Positions 34,440 to 45,750 of a DNA stretch of 64,000 nt are shown piece after piece. Both the position numbers and the translations under genes were made by a program. Every line of letters begins with the position of its first letter. Position 1 is the first letter of the stretch. The notes below the pieces were generated by a model. That model saw only the letters and a program-made list of their open reading frames with translations. It did not search any database and was not told the origin of the DNA. The DNA is taken from positions 2,401,501-2,465,500 of the forward strand of contig NC_061870.1 in NCBI RefSeq assembly GCF_907164915.1, in the 5' to 3' direction. This DNA comes from Impatiens glandulifera (taxonomy: Eukaryota > Streptophyta > Magnoliopsida > Ericales > Balsaminaceae).

Positions 34440-34657
34440 CGATGGCTCTTCAATTAGTTTTTTGGGTGACGTATGGTGTAGTGTCAAAAGTCTTTCCACA
34501 TCATACCCGACCCTTTCCTCGATTGCTATATGTAGATATGCTATAGTCAAAGCCATGTTTGACGCGAGTTCTAATGGTTTTGCAATGAGAATCGGGTATA
34601 GAAGAAGACTATATGCTGAAGAGTTAGCTTCACATGATAGATTGTTGAACTTGGTGG
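34440..34657 (+). pseudogene. LINE ORF2 fragment, part 1
   Basis: The plus-strand frame from 34462 reads WCSVKSLSTSYPTLSSIAIC, then RRRLYAEE. This has the spacing typical of the segment upstream of the zinc-binding domain at the C-terminus of plant LINE reverse transcriptases (YP-L, RR-L--E, LL--L). It is interrupted by the hAT-like element and continues at 39343. Confidence 0.55.
34650..34657. repeat. 8-bp target-site duplication CTTGGTGG
   Basis: An identical octamer occurs at 39343-39350. Eight bases is the hAT signature. Confidence 0.85.
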
Positions 34658-34834
34658 TAAGGATGACAATTTGAAATCGCCCCACGAAAACCAAACAAAA
34701 TATCCCCGTTTGGGATAGTTTTCCCCCGAAACTGAACAGGGATGGGGCGGGGATGGTATTTGTGTCACCCGCCCCGATCTCACCCCTAGTTTGCCCCGAA
34801 CACTATAAACAAACACTAGTAAAAAAGAGGGTTT

Positions 34835-36710
34835 TACCGAAAGAACTTCCCGACAGATTTATAAATCTGTCGGTAAAGGTGCCAAAAGGAAGAAATGTAT
34901 TGTAAATGAGAAAGAAGGCCGACAATCTCTATATATCTTTCGGTAGTAGAACAAAATACCGAAAGATATAGTGTATATCTTTCGGCTTTGAGTACTTCAA
35001 AAAAATAATCTTTTTTTGAAGAGTGAATACCGAAAGATATATACTATATCTTTCGGTTTTAATCCCTCTAAAAAAAATCAGAAAAATGGCTAAGTGTGGA
35101 TTTTTCTATTATGGTTATAACGAAAGATATAGTGTATATCTTTTGGCTTTGAGTACTTCCAAAAAATAATCTTTTTTTGAAGAGTGATTACCGAAAGATA
35201 TATACTATATCTTTCGATTTTAATCCTTCTAAAAAAATCAGAAAAACCACTCAGTGTGGAGTTTTCTATTATGGTTATACCGAAAGATATAGTGTATATC
35301 TTTCGGCTTTGAGTACTTCAAAAAAATAATCTTTTTTTGAAGAGTGAATACCGAAAATATATACTATATCTTTCTGTTTTAATCCCTCTCAAAAAAATAA
35401 AAAAGACGGTTAAGTGTGGAGTTTTCTATTATGGTTATACCGAAAGATATAAGATATATCTTTTGGTTTTGATCCAATACTTCGTTTTTTGTTATTTGAA
35501 GGTCAATGCCGAAAGATGTAAGGTATATCTTTTGGTTTTAGTCCTTTACAAATTTCTTACCCCTCTTCCAATTATTGTCTAATTAGTTTCTAAGTACATG
35601 AATCTTGTTTAATTGTCCAATCATATCAATTGTGATTCAATATTCTAAATAGATGGATGGTGATTGAGTATATAAAATGTATACAAGCTTTATGTTTGAT
35701 CATGTTATATTTATACTTAACTAGAATGAGTGAATATGTTTTATATTTATATGTGTAGGGATTTGTGTTTGATTTATATGTATAGAATTGTGATTAGGTT
35801 TAAGGATAAAATATAATAATGGTTAAATCAAGTGAAAATAATAAATTGTAAAAGTTTAAATACCGAAATATTTAAGAGAAACTTTCGGTTTTGAAGGGTA
35901 AAACCGAAAGATTTATACAAATATTTCGGTCTTGCCCAATTTCTAGTACTTTGTTTTTTTTGTTTTTAAAGGTCAAAGCCGAAAGATTTATGTATATCTT
36001 TCGGTTTTGCCAAAGAATACCGAAAGATTTAGGGTAAATCTTTCGGTTTTGGCCCTTTACAAATTTCTTACCCCTCTTCCAATTGGTGTCTAAGTACATT
36101 AATCTTGTTTAATTGTCCAAGCATATCAATTGTATGTTATTAAATATTCCAAGTAGATGCAAGTATAAGATTTGTGTTAGAGTATATAAAATGTATACAA
36201 GCTTTGTGTTTGATCATTATATACTTAGAATGAGTGATTATGTTTTATATTTGTATGTGTAGAAATTTCTGTTTAAATTATATGTATAGAATTGTGTTTA
36301 GGTTTGAAGGATAAAATATAATAATGGTTAAATCAAGTGAAGATGGTAAATTTTAAAAGTTCAATTACCAAAAGATATAGAACAAATCTTTGGGTTTTGA
36401 AGGGTAAACCAAAAGATTCATATAAATCTTTCGGTTTTGCCCAATTTCCAGCACTTGGTTTTTTTGGGTGTTAAAGGCCAAAACCGAAAGATATTAATAT
36501 ATCTTTCGGTTTTCCTGTGGAATACCGAAAGATATACACTAAATCTTTCCGGTTTGCTTACTTTCCAACAGTTTTATGTTATTGAAGGCCAACACCGAAA
36601 GAAATAACTATATCTTTCAGTTTTATCCACAGCCGAAAGATTTAGACACAACTTTCGGGCACTATTAAATACCAAATACCGAAAGATATAGGTAAAACTT
36701 TCGGTATAGC
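34835..36710. repeat. CACTA left subterminal palindrome cluster
   Basis: Repeated ACCGAAAGATATA-n-TATATCTTTCGGT units, several as near-perfect palindromes, in two partly duplicated blocks (about 34900-35560 and 35860-36700). In En/Spm, subterminal repeats are transposase-binding sites. Confidence 0.8.
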
Positions 36711-36944
36711 CTTCATATATCATATCACACATCGGGCAGAAACCCTTTTCTTCTCTTTCTCTTCTGCGCGCCTCTCTGTTGAAACCCTCCGACGTCGCCG
36801 AAACCAACCGCAATCAAGAACACTTCCGCCGAATCCGCCAATCTTCCGCCTGATTGAAGATCTCCTCCACCTCTCTTCAGATTGAATCGCGAAGAATTGG
36901 TTTCTCTCTCTCTCTCTAGTCCGATTGAAGGACCAAGGCCCTAG

Positions 36945-37457
36945 TTGTCCGATACTGTCTACGTTGCTGTTGTCGATCACCAGGTAAATCATCATCTTCT
37001 TCTTTATGATCTGAATAACTGAACTTGATTCCAATCGAAATCGTACAGAACAATCCTCTTTACATTCAGAGTTTTACCGAAATAGATGACGCCCTAAAGC
37101 TTCATCACATAGTCCATTGCTCCCTTGACGTTGTTGATGAAAGAGGTCCCTTTCTCTCTTTCTCTTATATTATGCATTCCTTTTAGGGCTTCCATCTTTA
37201 GTATGATTGTGTTCTAATAAATGCTTTCAATTCAATTCAATTCCTGAAACATTTCAACTGTGTTCATTTTCATTGTAAATTACTTATTGATCAGATTTCA
37301 GTAAACATATTAAACTATGCTTGGTTGTGTTTATGTACAACTAGGTATGGATATTTGACCAATACTAAAGTGAAGTTTATTTTAGTGACAACCGATCTTG
37401 ATAATCAGAGCCTAGGTCGCGGCCTTCTTAAGCCATTTTCTGTCTCTTGCTTTAAAG
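36945..37457 (+). pseudogene. captured TRAPPC2L-like exons inside the CACTA element
   Basis: Three exon-like pieces match the start of a plant TRAPP complex subunit 2-like (Sedlin-fold) protein. The first, ending at 36983, reads VYVAVVDHQ before GTAAAT. The second, 37049-37145, reads NNPLYIQSFTEIDDALKLHH and then HCSLDVVDER, between AG and GT. The third, 37345-37457, reads YGYLTNTKVKFILVTTDLD. The initiator codon is not ATG, the segment between exons two and three is absent, and the C-terminus is missing. TRAPP subunits act in Golgi vesicle tethering; this copy cannot encode one. The 36720-36940 part looks like the donor gene's 5' leader. Confidence 0.75.
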
Positions 37458-37943
37458 GTATTTCATTTTATTTGATTTTTTCTTTTTTGCATGTTTAGGG
37501 GAGATTCTTGTTCGTGCAAAATCTTTGGATTTGATTAGGACCTTAAACTATATATATGTCTACCTAGGACTTCACACATCTATACCTTATTAGGGTAGAT
37601 TCTTGTTTGTTCAAATTTTTAATCATCAACAGGTCTCAAGCAGTAAGTATGTTTGAGATTTGTTCTATTCTTTATTTTCTTAGATACTAACACTAACTAT
37701 TGGTGACCTGATTGTGAGGAATTAAGTATGCTTTTGTATAATTCTGATTCTTTATATCTGTTAATGCTGGTTGCATATAAGTTAATTTATTTTCTTTTTT
37801 TAGTATTAAAATGAGATTATTTGTAGCTGTAATCTCTCTATGATCACTAACTGAATTAAAATGAGATCAATTTCTCTATTGAAGTATATTGAATTCATTG
37901 TTGCTATGACAATATTCTAATATATACTTAATTTTTTTGTAGG

Positions 37944-38142
37944 TCGCTTTCACGGTGATCGACGGAGGAGCGACAATTCTCAACGTGGAGGGTCGTCGTT
38001 AAGAGAAGAGAACCAACATCTCCGGGCGTGGGTCAATGAACTGGAAGAGATAGTTCAATTTAATAACAAAAACACGCAAACACAGATTGCAGAAATATTA
38101 GCAAGGATATCGAATCAACCACCACAGCCACCGCCGAGTTAG
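37944..38142 (+). CDS. exon-like C-terminal ORF of CACTA-associated protein
   Basis: After a pyrimidine-rich AG at about 37941-37943, an open frame runs 65 codons to TAG. It contains SLREENQHLRAWVNELEEIV, a coiled-coil-like stretch, and a proline-rich end NQPPQPPPS. It may be the last exon of the element's own second gene or another captured fragment. I do not recognise it. Confidence 0.4.
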
Positions 38143-38389
38143 TACGTTTATTATGTAGTTTTTGGATAATGTTATCGTGTTTGGAACAAGTATGTTGTAT
38201 TATGTTTTTGGATTATGTTTTGGATTAGTACACGTGTGTTTGTAACACGTGTTTGTAATACGTATTGATTTCGAATTTTGGAAAATGTAATGAATTTTTT
38301 TTATTATTGTATTTATTTGGTTTGACTGATAATTAAACAGGTTAAGGTATGTAAAAAACAAACAAAATATTCAAAATCTGTAAAGAGAA

Positions 38390-38960
38390 AATACCGAAAG
38401 ATATATGCATATCTTTCGGCTAAAGCAATAAAGCAAACCGAAAGATATGCATATATCTTTCGGTAAAAGTAATAAAGCAAAATCGAAAGATATATGCATA
38501 TCTTTCGGTAAAAGCAATAAAGAAAAACCGAAAGATATATGCATATCTTTCGGCAAAAGCAATAAAGCAAAACCGAAAGATATGCATATATCTTTAGTTA
38601 AAAGCAATAAAGCAAAACCGAAAGATATATGCATATCTTTCGGTAAAAACAATAAGGCAAAACCGAAAGGAAGTGAAGAATAGCCGAAAGATATGCATCA
38701 ATCTTTCGGCAAAAGGATGTGAACCAGAGCCGAAAGATATGCATGAATCTTTCGGGAAAGTAAGTAAAGCAAAACCGAGAGATATACATAGATCTTTCGG
38801 TAAAGGAAGTAAAAGCATTTCCGAAAGATTTCACTAAAACTTTCGGGAAAGGATATACCGAAAGATATGAGAACTATTGGGTTAGGTCTCTACACTTTTA
38901 CCGACAAGATCAATACCGACGGATGCCGACAGTCTGACAGGCTGTCGGGAAAAGACTTTT
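38390..38960. repeat. CACTA right subterminal palindrome cluster
   Basis: About eight ~56-bp units, each a CCGAAAGATATATGCATATC-type near-perfect palindrome separated by AAAGCAATAAAGCAAAA spacers. Open frames here (38313-38834) are by-products of the repeats. Confidence 0.85.
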
Positions 38961-39342
38961 ACCGACAAATATAGGGCTTTTACCGAGAGTTTATACATTC
39001 GATAAAAGACCTATTTTTACTAGTGATAATTAAATATATTAAATCATTAATGTATTTATTTATTCACTATAATATATAAGAGTTGTAAGTTTATTTCTTT
39101 ATAATAATATAAAATTTCAATATATTACAATATATGTTATATTAAATAAATTCGTTTATATAATTTCATTGTATAAATTTTTTTATTTTTTTAAATATTT
39201 TATTAACGGTGCCTTTCAGGGATTCCCCGAAATCGAACAAAATTGAACGGGGCGGGGATGTTATTAAAAAAATCTCGAAATAAAAACGAGATAGGGATGA
39301 TAACTACATTCCTCGCCCCGAACCACCCCATTGACATCCCTA

Positions 39343-39681
39343 CTTGGTGGGGGCATAAAGAGGTGAATCCTTCTTTGTGTGATATTTTGTGTTGACAAAA
39401 TATTGATAATTTTAAGGTTAGTCATTGTTACTCTATAATAGCGGATAATGCTCCTTACAGTCTCAAATGGGATAAATTGTGGGACTTTAAGTTCCTATCG
39501 AAGTTCTCATTCTTTGGATGGAGAGTCATGCATGGAGGGATTTTGACAGATGATAAGTGCATGAAAAAGGGTGTATTATGACAAGTATTTGTAGAATGTA
39601 TCATAAAGAAGTGGAATTGATGCCTCTCTTGCTCTTACACTATGATGGAGTGATTGCGATTTGGTGCTTATTATGGAACAT
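39343..39681 (+). pseudogene. LINE ORF2 fragment, part 2 (zinc-binding domain)
   Basis: The frame near 39469-39580 reads LWDFKFLSKFSFFGWRVMHG, then ILTDDKCMKKGVL. This matches the zf-RVT pattern of plant LINEs (W---P-K--FF-WR-----L-T---L--RG). Stops follow. It is the continuation of 34440-34657, split by the hAT-like insertion. Confidence 0.65.
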
Positions 39682-41018
39682 TAATGGATTAAATTAAAAA
39701 AAGTAAAGAGAAAATTAATTAAGAAAGAAATAATTAATTAACTTAAGAGAATATGCACAACATAATTTTGATTGTATACTTTGAATAAAACTAAGTTGGT
39801 TATTTGCCGTTGTGCAAGTACAGATCTAAAGAAGATTGTTTATTCGGACGTGGTCTAAAGAGTGCGCGAGTTAGACGCAGTCTAACTCCTTCAAACGTGG
39901 TCTAAGGAGTGCGCGAGTAAACATCGTCTAAGTCCTTTAGACATGGTCTAAGTAGTGCGTGAGTAGACGTCGTCTAACTCTTTTAGTTGTGGTCTAAGGA
40001 GTGCACGAATTAGACGTCGTCTAACCTTCTTAGACGCGGTCTGAAGAAGAAGTATAGTTAGACGTCGTTTAAACTTCTTAGACGCGGTCTAAAGAAGAAG
40101 CGTAGTTAGACGTCATCCGACTTGATCAGACGTGCGAAGGAGCGTCTATTTCTATACTCAGCTCATCTACAGTGTTCATTATCAGCAGTCTGACAAGCCA
40201 ACTGATCTTAACAAATGAGAAACTACCATGTACGCTATTATTCAAATTGCCCGCATGTGTTGTACTATCTAGTACAACACAATCTCAGAGAATATTCGGC
40301 GCACTACTTGTCTGGTACGGCCACGATCCCAATGCTCATGCTCTTCTGTACGTTTGTACTATCGGCGACTTTCACGTGTCCAAGTAGAAAATTTGACCGT
40401 TGGTGTACTTCAAGTATAAATAGAAGTTCAAGGACAACGGAAAAAAATAAGACTATTTTATAACTGATTTTCTTAAGCTCTTGAATCCTTACGAATTTGC
40501 TCTTGCTAACTGATTGCGTAATCTCTCTCAAGCTCAAGTGCGAATTAATTACTCACTATGTGATTACTCTGTAATTCATCTATTGTCTTTTCTGTGTTTA
40601 TTCTCAGTGTTGTAAGTTGAACATAGGTTGTTCTGTTCAACAAAGAGGTAACTAAAAGTTCAAAACAGGCAGCCAGTTAAGTCATGGGTTTCTGACTGGG
40701 TTTGTGCAGTCGCTATACTAAATCAAAGTCTTATAGTGAAAATCCTTCATGTTGAGGAAGAAGGGGTGATGTAGGAGTTTTATCTCCGCACATCCATAAA
40801 ACTCCTTGTGTTATTTACTTTCTGTCCATTGCATTCATATGTCTGACACTTCAAATCCAACAAACTATTCCTTACTTGAACTTGTTCAAGAGTTTGTGAA
40901 GAATATAAACATGTTTTAACTTTTAAAAAAGTTAAAATTGAATTGAAAGTCATAAACTGTTAACTGTAGTTAGACCGTAGTTAGACCCCCGTCTCTAGTG
41001 TTAACACTAATCCTAACA
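39682..41018 (+). mobile_element. solo LTR of the AGAC-palindrome copia family, diverged
   Basis: It starts TAATGGATTAAAT (degraded TGTTGGGTCAAAT) and ends AATCCTAACA, flanked by AACAT at 39677-39681 and 41019-41023. A short palindrome array occupies about 39850-40130. A TATAAATA box lies at about 40423-40430, just before the conserved AAGGACAACGG motif. It is inserted in the LINE fragment. Confidence 0.8.
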
Positions 41019-42420
41019 AACATAACTAGTATTTAGTGGGTTATATCGGAATCCATCATTAGTTGTTGGGAAATGTAGATAGAGACGATGAGTTCAGTTG
41101 GTCTGTGTTGTTGGACCCTTATCCCGCTTATCTTCTAGTGGACCATTTATTTTGAAAGAAACCGTAGAATGTTTAGTGATCATTATCGACCAATGCGTTT
41201 AATTCATAATTCTATTATTATGACAATCATGGAAGTTTCATTGGGTAAACCAGTTGAGGCAGTTGGAGACCTCATCTTGAAGATCTTTGTGCTCATTAAA
41301 TTTTTTTTCTTTTTGTTTGATCATTGATAAACTATTTTGTGTTGTGCCTTTTTTAAAAGTTTTTCTTTCAATTTTTGTAAAACTTTTGTCGTTGAGCTTA
41401 AATGACTTCCATCAAAAATTATTTGACTTCCTTATTCTTATTGTTTTTCTTTCTTCCCATTTTAATAAAGAACAGAACACAACAAATAATTAGAGCAATT
41501 ATAGAACATGGTACACTAGAAACCTTAACTATTACAAAAAAAACCATAACCTTTCAACCAAGCTTTGCATATGAATGACCGACCTATATATTAAATTCGA
41601 TACCGTACCGTTCATGTCGATCGTGTTTCAAACCGACAAATAAATCGTTATTATTGCAATTGCGGTAGAGGGTTGATCTTCTGAGTTATTATTTATGTTG
41701 GGTATGAGGGTGCGCACATTCTTGATTCGACAAGCGACCCTGAGCGACTAACAACCGCGAACACAATAAGAGAACCACGACCTTGTTACCATGTCGATCG
41801 TTCTATTCAAGCCAATCGTGTTTTCGTGATAAGAGAATTTATTTTTTATTTGCTAAATTTTATTTCGTTATGTTCTAGAAAATCTTGAAGCACTTTTTTA
41901 GAGTTAATCAAATAAAATTCTGAAAGTGAGTTTCTTGCTTACCCTACTAGATATACATTGAGCAACCAAAATTTCAATTTGAGAACGATTTCCTTTTAGG
42001 GTTTACCAAAATGAAAGTAAAAAATAAGTTTACTTTTTCTCTATTTTGTTTTCTATTACTACTATGAAAAGAATGATAGTTGAGATCAATAAAAAAAATT
42101 ATTTTTCTTGAAGCTTTGTGATTGGCTTCTCAAGAGGACCTCTATATGGAATTAAATTCTTGGAGCCCGTATTCAAGTATTATTAGGATATTATGTATAT
42201 TTGTAATTATTTTTTTTTGTTAAATTCTCAAAGATAAGTGTTAAAAAGAATAATTGAAAAAAGGAACTGATATTGAATATCGGCTTTGAGCTATGGCTAG
42301 ATCTCTTCGTTTATTATGATGTATGATAACTTCCTTTTTCTTATTGATTATCCAGTTGCATAGAAAACTTATGTAATTGAGTTTTGAGTGTCGAAGAGGA
42401 TGATTTATAATAATAATAAT
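41019..42420. other. no gene identified; possible LINE tail then unassigned DNA
   Basis: The first few hundred bases may continue the LINE (empty site GGAACATAACTAG). Beyond about 41290 I see only AT-rich sequence with no supported ORF. Confidence 0.4.
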
Positions 42421-42782
42421 TTGGCTTCCACCTTAGCGATGTTGAACGTTTTCAGACAGCTCAAAAAGGTTACCTTAGCGTATAAAGCTGAAGGATTTCA
42501 GAAAGATTTTGAGACTTACACCTTAAAGATGTTAAAAGATTTTAGACAACTCAAAAAGGTTATCTTAGGATTCTAAGATGAAGGATTTCAGAGAGATTTT
42601 TTGGCTTCCACCTTAGAATTGCTGAAGGGTATTGGACAACTCAAAAATGGTCACCTTCGCGTTCAGAGCTTAAAGTTTTCAGAGAGATTTCGAGGCTTTC
42701 ACCTTAGCGATGTAGAAAGGTTTTGGATAGTTGAAAAATGGCTATCTTAGTATTCAGAGCTGAAGGTTTCAAAGGGATTTTG
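42421..42782. repeat. 90-bp tandem repeat, four copies
   Basis: Units start near 42421, 42511, 42601 and 42690. Each runs from CCACCTTAGCGATG through ACAACTCAAAAAGG to a GATTTCAGAGAGATTTT-like end. Similarity between units is about 70-85% by eye. The period is a multiple of three, but only the first two units are open in one frame. Confidence 0.8.
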
Positions 42783-43927
42783 AGTATACTCATAATTTAA
42801 GACAGATCAATAGTCCAAATACCACAGGGTATACAAACATCCATAACCGCTGGGTTAAAGGGTATTGCATAAGAAGGTTTTGATGAATTTTTGAAAAATT
42901 TCCCTAGTGTAAACTAATGGTCCGATAAATGATCCATGCGAATTTTTTTAGTACAATAACTAGAAGACGAAATACATTATGTTCTCTAAATCTCTTTACA
43001 TGAAATTAGAGTTCTTTCATTCATAATGAATCGTGCTAAGGAAAGATTTGTAGCAACCAGACTACACATCTGGATGACTTTTCCACTAGGATGCTCCTAG
43101 TGGACTAGAACAATGGTTTGTAATCTGCTGAGGAAAACTTGTGACAACCGACATACGAGATATTCATTATTCATGCATGTTTCTCAAAAATGGGACTAAT
43201 ATGTTTGTGGGTTTAATGAATAATCTACAGAAGAGAGTATCCTTAGTGTAGGGACTAGAGGATACGAAAATCGCAACAATCCAAAAAGAATTACGAGTCT
43301 TGATGAATTTGGGATATTTCTAGTATGATCATGAATTTTGCATTATAATGCAACTTGCTAGAAAAAGATTCTTGAAAATCGGATTCAAGACATTCTTTCG
43401 AGAGCTTCAACATTTTGTCAATTAATAAATCAAATTTTTTTAATAAATTATAAATATGGTTTACAATATACCTAACAAACAAAAATTCACATAGAGAAAA
43501 CAAAACATAACGATAAGAAAAACATCCATCATCATAAGATATTAATTCCTTATATGTTAAGTGAGGGGTAATTGGCATTAGAATTGTCAATTTCAATTAT
43601 GTTATTTGTTAAGAATTAAATGTAATAATTAGATTTGAATTTTAAATTCAGATATAATTATAAATATTATGTTTGTTAAATTTTGAATTTTGTGTAAAAT
43701 TGGTAAAAAGTTGTATTTCTGTTTTTTTTCATCCCTATTTCCTTCTAACAATTCAATTTTAGTTCTTTCATTTTTTTCAAATTCTCTTATTTCTCTGTTC
43801 CATATATCTATCTCCCTTTTTAGTTTACAGTTTTTGTTACTATTTTTTTATGTTTATTTTTATTTTTAAAATATGAAATTTTTAAATAAAATGAATATTA
43901 ATTTTACTATGACAAAACTAGCTCTCA
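42783..43927. other. intergenic DNA, nothing recognised
   Basis: AT-rich sequence without supported genes. A 101-codon minus-strand ORF at 43291-43596 has no recognisable domain and is low complexity. Confidence 0.5.
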
Positions 43928-44039
43928 AGTCTTAACCAAATCAAAACCAAAATGGTTATAAAAAAAAAAGTTGTTTTGGATCGAGTCTTAACCAAATCAA
44001 AACCAAAATGGTTATAAAAAAAAAAGTTGTTTTGGATCG
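43928..44039. repeat. 56-bp perfect tandem duplication
   Basis: Two essentially identical copies, each from AGTCTTAACC to GTTTTGGATCG including an A10 run. The identity suggests a recent duplication. Confidence 0.9.
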
Positions 44040-44528
44040 ATTTGAATGAGGATAAACTTGAGGAGCCATTTAAAAAAAAAAAAGAGTGTGGAAATTTTTC
44101 TGATTTATATTGATTTCAATTTCAAATCAAATAATTATTTAAAGAATAAAATTTTTAAATAAAATTAATATTAATTTTAAACTTATCTACCTGATTTTTA
44201 TAATCTATCAATCAAATAAACTTTGATGCAAATCTTATTTAAAAAATATTAATATTAAAAAGGCTATAATTTAAAATAACAATGGAAAATGGTCAATCAA
44301 GAAGGTCAAAAGTCTCTATGTAAATTTTATTTTATAATTATTTGTAATAATTTTAAAAAAAATATATATTTAAATATAATAAATAATTTGTATTAATTTA
44401 CAAGTCTAAAAGATTGTTTTGAATTATTTAAATTTTCATTTCCTTTAAACATTTTGGGATTTGGGATTCTAATTTTGGTTTTCAAGTGGGAGAGAGCGCC
44501 ACATAGAAAACATTTGAAATTTGCAGAC
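44040..44528. promoter_or_regulatory. upstream region of the cyclin gene
   Basis: AT-rich sequence without a distinct core promoter that I can name. The transcript leader probably begins within the last ~150 bp. Confidence 0.3.
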
Positions 44529-44894
44529 ATGGCGGCTTCTCTGGCAACATGCCTTCTTATTCACCACCCTCCCAAATCACAGGCCATATCATCATCTCCT
44601 TCTTCATCGTCTTCTTCGCTTCTCCTGGTCTATCTTCTTCTTCTTTTAGGAAGAATCAATCATATAGGGCGTCGGGGTGCGAGAGAAATTAGGTATGACT
44701 GTCAAAGTAAACTCAGTGAGTGTTACTCGCTTCGGGAAGAAGAGGACAGCCGACACAATGGTCGGACAGGATTCTCATCTGCAGTCCCCCGCCAAGAAGA
44801 GATCCCTTCTCGATGGGATTTCCAATTTAAGTATTCCTACGGCTACCGATCTCGATACGGAACCTGGGAAGGTAAATTGCAAGGCTGTACGTGA
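44529..44894 (+). other. upstream ORF overlapping the cyclin start
   Basis: An ATG at 44529 opens a 121-codon frame beginning MAASLATCLLIHHPPKSQA, Ser-rich then Leu-rich. It ends inside the cyclin coding region in another frame. It could act as an inhibitory upstream ORF, or mark a leader acquired from a plastid-targeted protein gene. It has no domain and is not proposed as a separate gene. Confidence 0.35.
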
Positions 44895-45750
44895 AATTGA
44901 AGCTGCAGCCTCCAAGTTTGATGATTCTGAGATGTGCGATGGTTATGTAACTGAAATCTACGATTATCTTCATAACATGGAGAAAGAAGCAAAGAGAAGG
45001 CCGCTGCAAGACTATATCGACAAGGTGCAGAAAGATGTGACTGCAAACATGAGAGGGGTTTTGGTGGATTGGTTGGTGGAGGTTGCAGAAGAATACAAGC
45101 TTCAATCTGATACACTTTATCTTTCAATCACTTACATTGACAGATTCTTGTCTCTTAATCCTCTCAATAAGCAGAGGCTGCAGTTGCTTGGCGTTTCTTC
45201 AATGTCGATTGCATCAAAGTTTCAAGAGATTAATCCTCCAACACTTGATGACTTCTGCTACATCACAGATAACACTTACAAAAAGGAAGAGCTGGTGAAG
45301 ATGGAAGCCGATATACTTAAGTCTCTTCAATTCGAAGTGAGCAGCCCAACCATTAATACCTTCTTGAGAAGATTCTCCAGGATTTCTGAACAGGAACCCG
45401 AATATCCTGATTTGCAGTTTGAGTTATTGGGATGCTACTTGGCAGAGTTGAGTTTGCTGGACTATGGCTGTGTCAAGTTCTTGCCTTCCATGATTGCTTC
45501 TTCTATTGTATTTCTTTCCAGGTTTATGTTCCACCCTGATAAACATCCATGGAATGCAAACCTTGAAAAGTTTTCAGGATACAAACCTGCTGATTTACAG
45601 GAATGTGTTCTTCTTATACAAGACTTGCAGTTGGGTAAAAGAGAGGGCTCCTTGGTAGCAGTCAGAGACAAATACAACCAGCATAAATTCAAATATGTTG
45701 GCTTGATGAAGGGCCCTCTTCAAATACCCAATTTATACTTTGAAAGTTGA
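44695..45750 (+). CDS. A-type cyclin, CYCA3-like, intronless
   Basis: The ORF encodes 351 residues from the first in-frame ATG; the six codons before it start with GTG. Cyclins of this class bind and activate CDKs in S and G2 phase. Residues 36-44 (RSLLDGISN) fit the destruction box RxxLxxIxN. The cyclin N box (about 85-215) has MRGVLVDWLVEVAEEYKL at residue 119 and YIDRFLS. The cyclin C fold follows to about 340, including SPTINTFLRRF. The frame is uninterrupted, whereas plant A-type cyclins usually have introns, so a retrocopy is possible. The normally invariant IASKYEEI reads IASKFQEI. No poly(A) trace or flanking duplication was seen. Confidence 0.88.
   Translation: MTVKVNSVSVTRFGKKRTADTMVGQDSHLQSPAKKRSLLDGISNLSIPTATDLDTEPGKVNCKAVREIEAAASKFDDSEMCDGYVTEIYDYLHNMEKEAKRRPLQDYIDKVQKDVTANMRGVLVDWLVEVAEEYKLQSDTLYLSITYIDRFLSLNPLNKQRLQLLGVSSMSIASKFQEINPPTLDDFCYITDNTYKKEELVKMEADILKSLQFEVSSPTINTFLRRFSRISEQEPEYPDLQFELLGCYLAELSLLDYGCVKFLPSMIASSIVFLSRFMFHPDKHPWNANLEKFSGYKPADLQECVLLIQDLQLGKREGSLVAVRDKYNQHKFKYVGLMKGPLQIPNLYFES

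Larger units (their letters stand above)
34814..39025 (+). mobile_element. non-autonomous CACTA (En/Spm) element with captured gene exons
   Basis: Terminal CACTAGTAAAAA and its inverse TTTTTACTAGTG delimit 4.2 kb. The flanking triplets are AAA and ATA, so the 3-bp duplication is imperfect. Both subterminal regions (34835-36710 and 38390-38960) hold dozens of CCGAAAGATAT/ATATCTTTCGG palindromes, as in En/Spm elements. No transposase domain is present. The interior carries TRAPPC2L-like exons and a short exon-like ORF. Confidence 0.85.
34658..39342. mobile_element. hAT-like element containing a CACTA insertion
   Basis: Ends are TAAGGATGACAAT and the inverse of TAGGGATGTCAAT, a ~13-bp terminal inverted repeat with two mismatches, flanked by the 8-bp duplication CTTGGTGG. 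Subterminal DNA is rich in CGGGGATGGGGCGGGG-like motifs on both sides, a familiar feature of non-autonomous plant hAT elements. Without the CACTA insertion it is about 470 bp with no coding capacity. Confidence 0.8.

Noticed and set aside
34337..36099. Small ORFs at 35337-35582 and 35872-36099
   Set aside because: They are read through CACTA subterminal repeats and contain only repeat-encoded residues.
38313..38834. Overlapping ORFs of about 75-93 codons with ICISF repeats
   Set aside because: They are translations of CACTA palindromic repeats on both strands.
44827..45692. Minus-strand and shifted ORFs within the cyclin gene
   Set aside because: Shadows of the cyclin coding frame.
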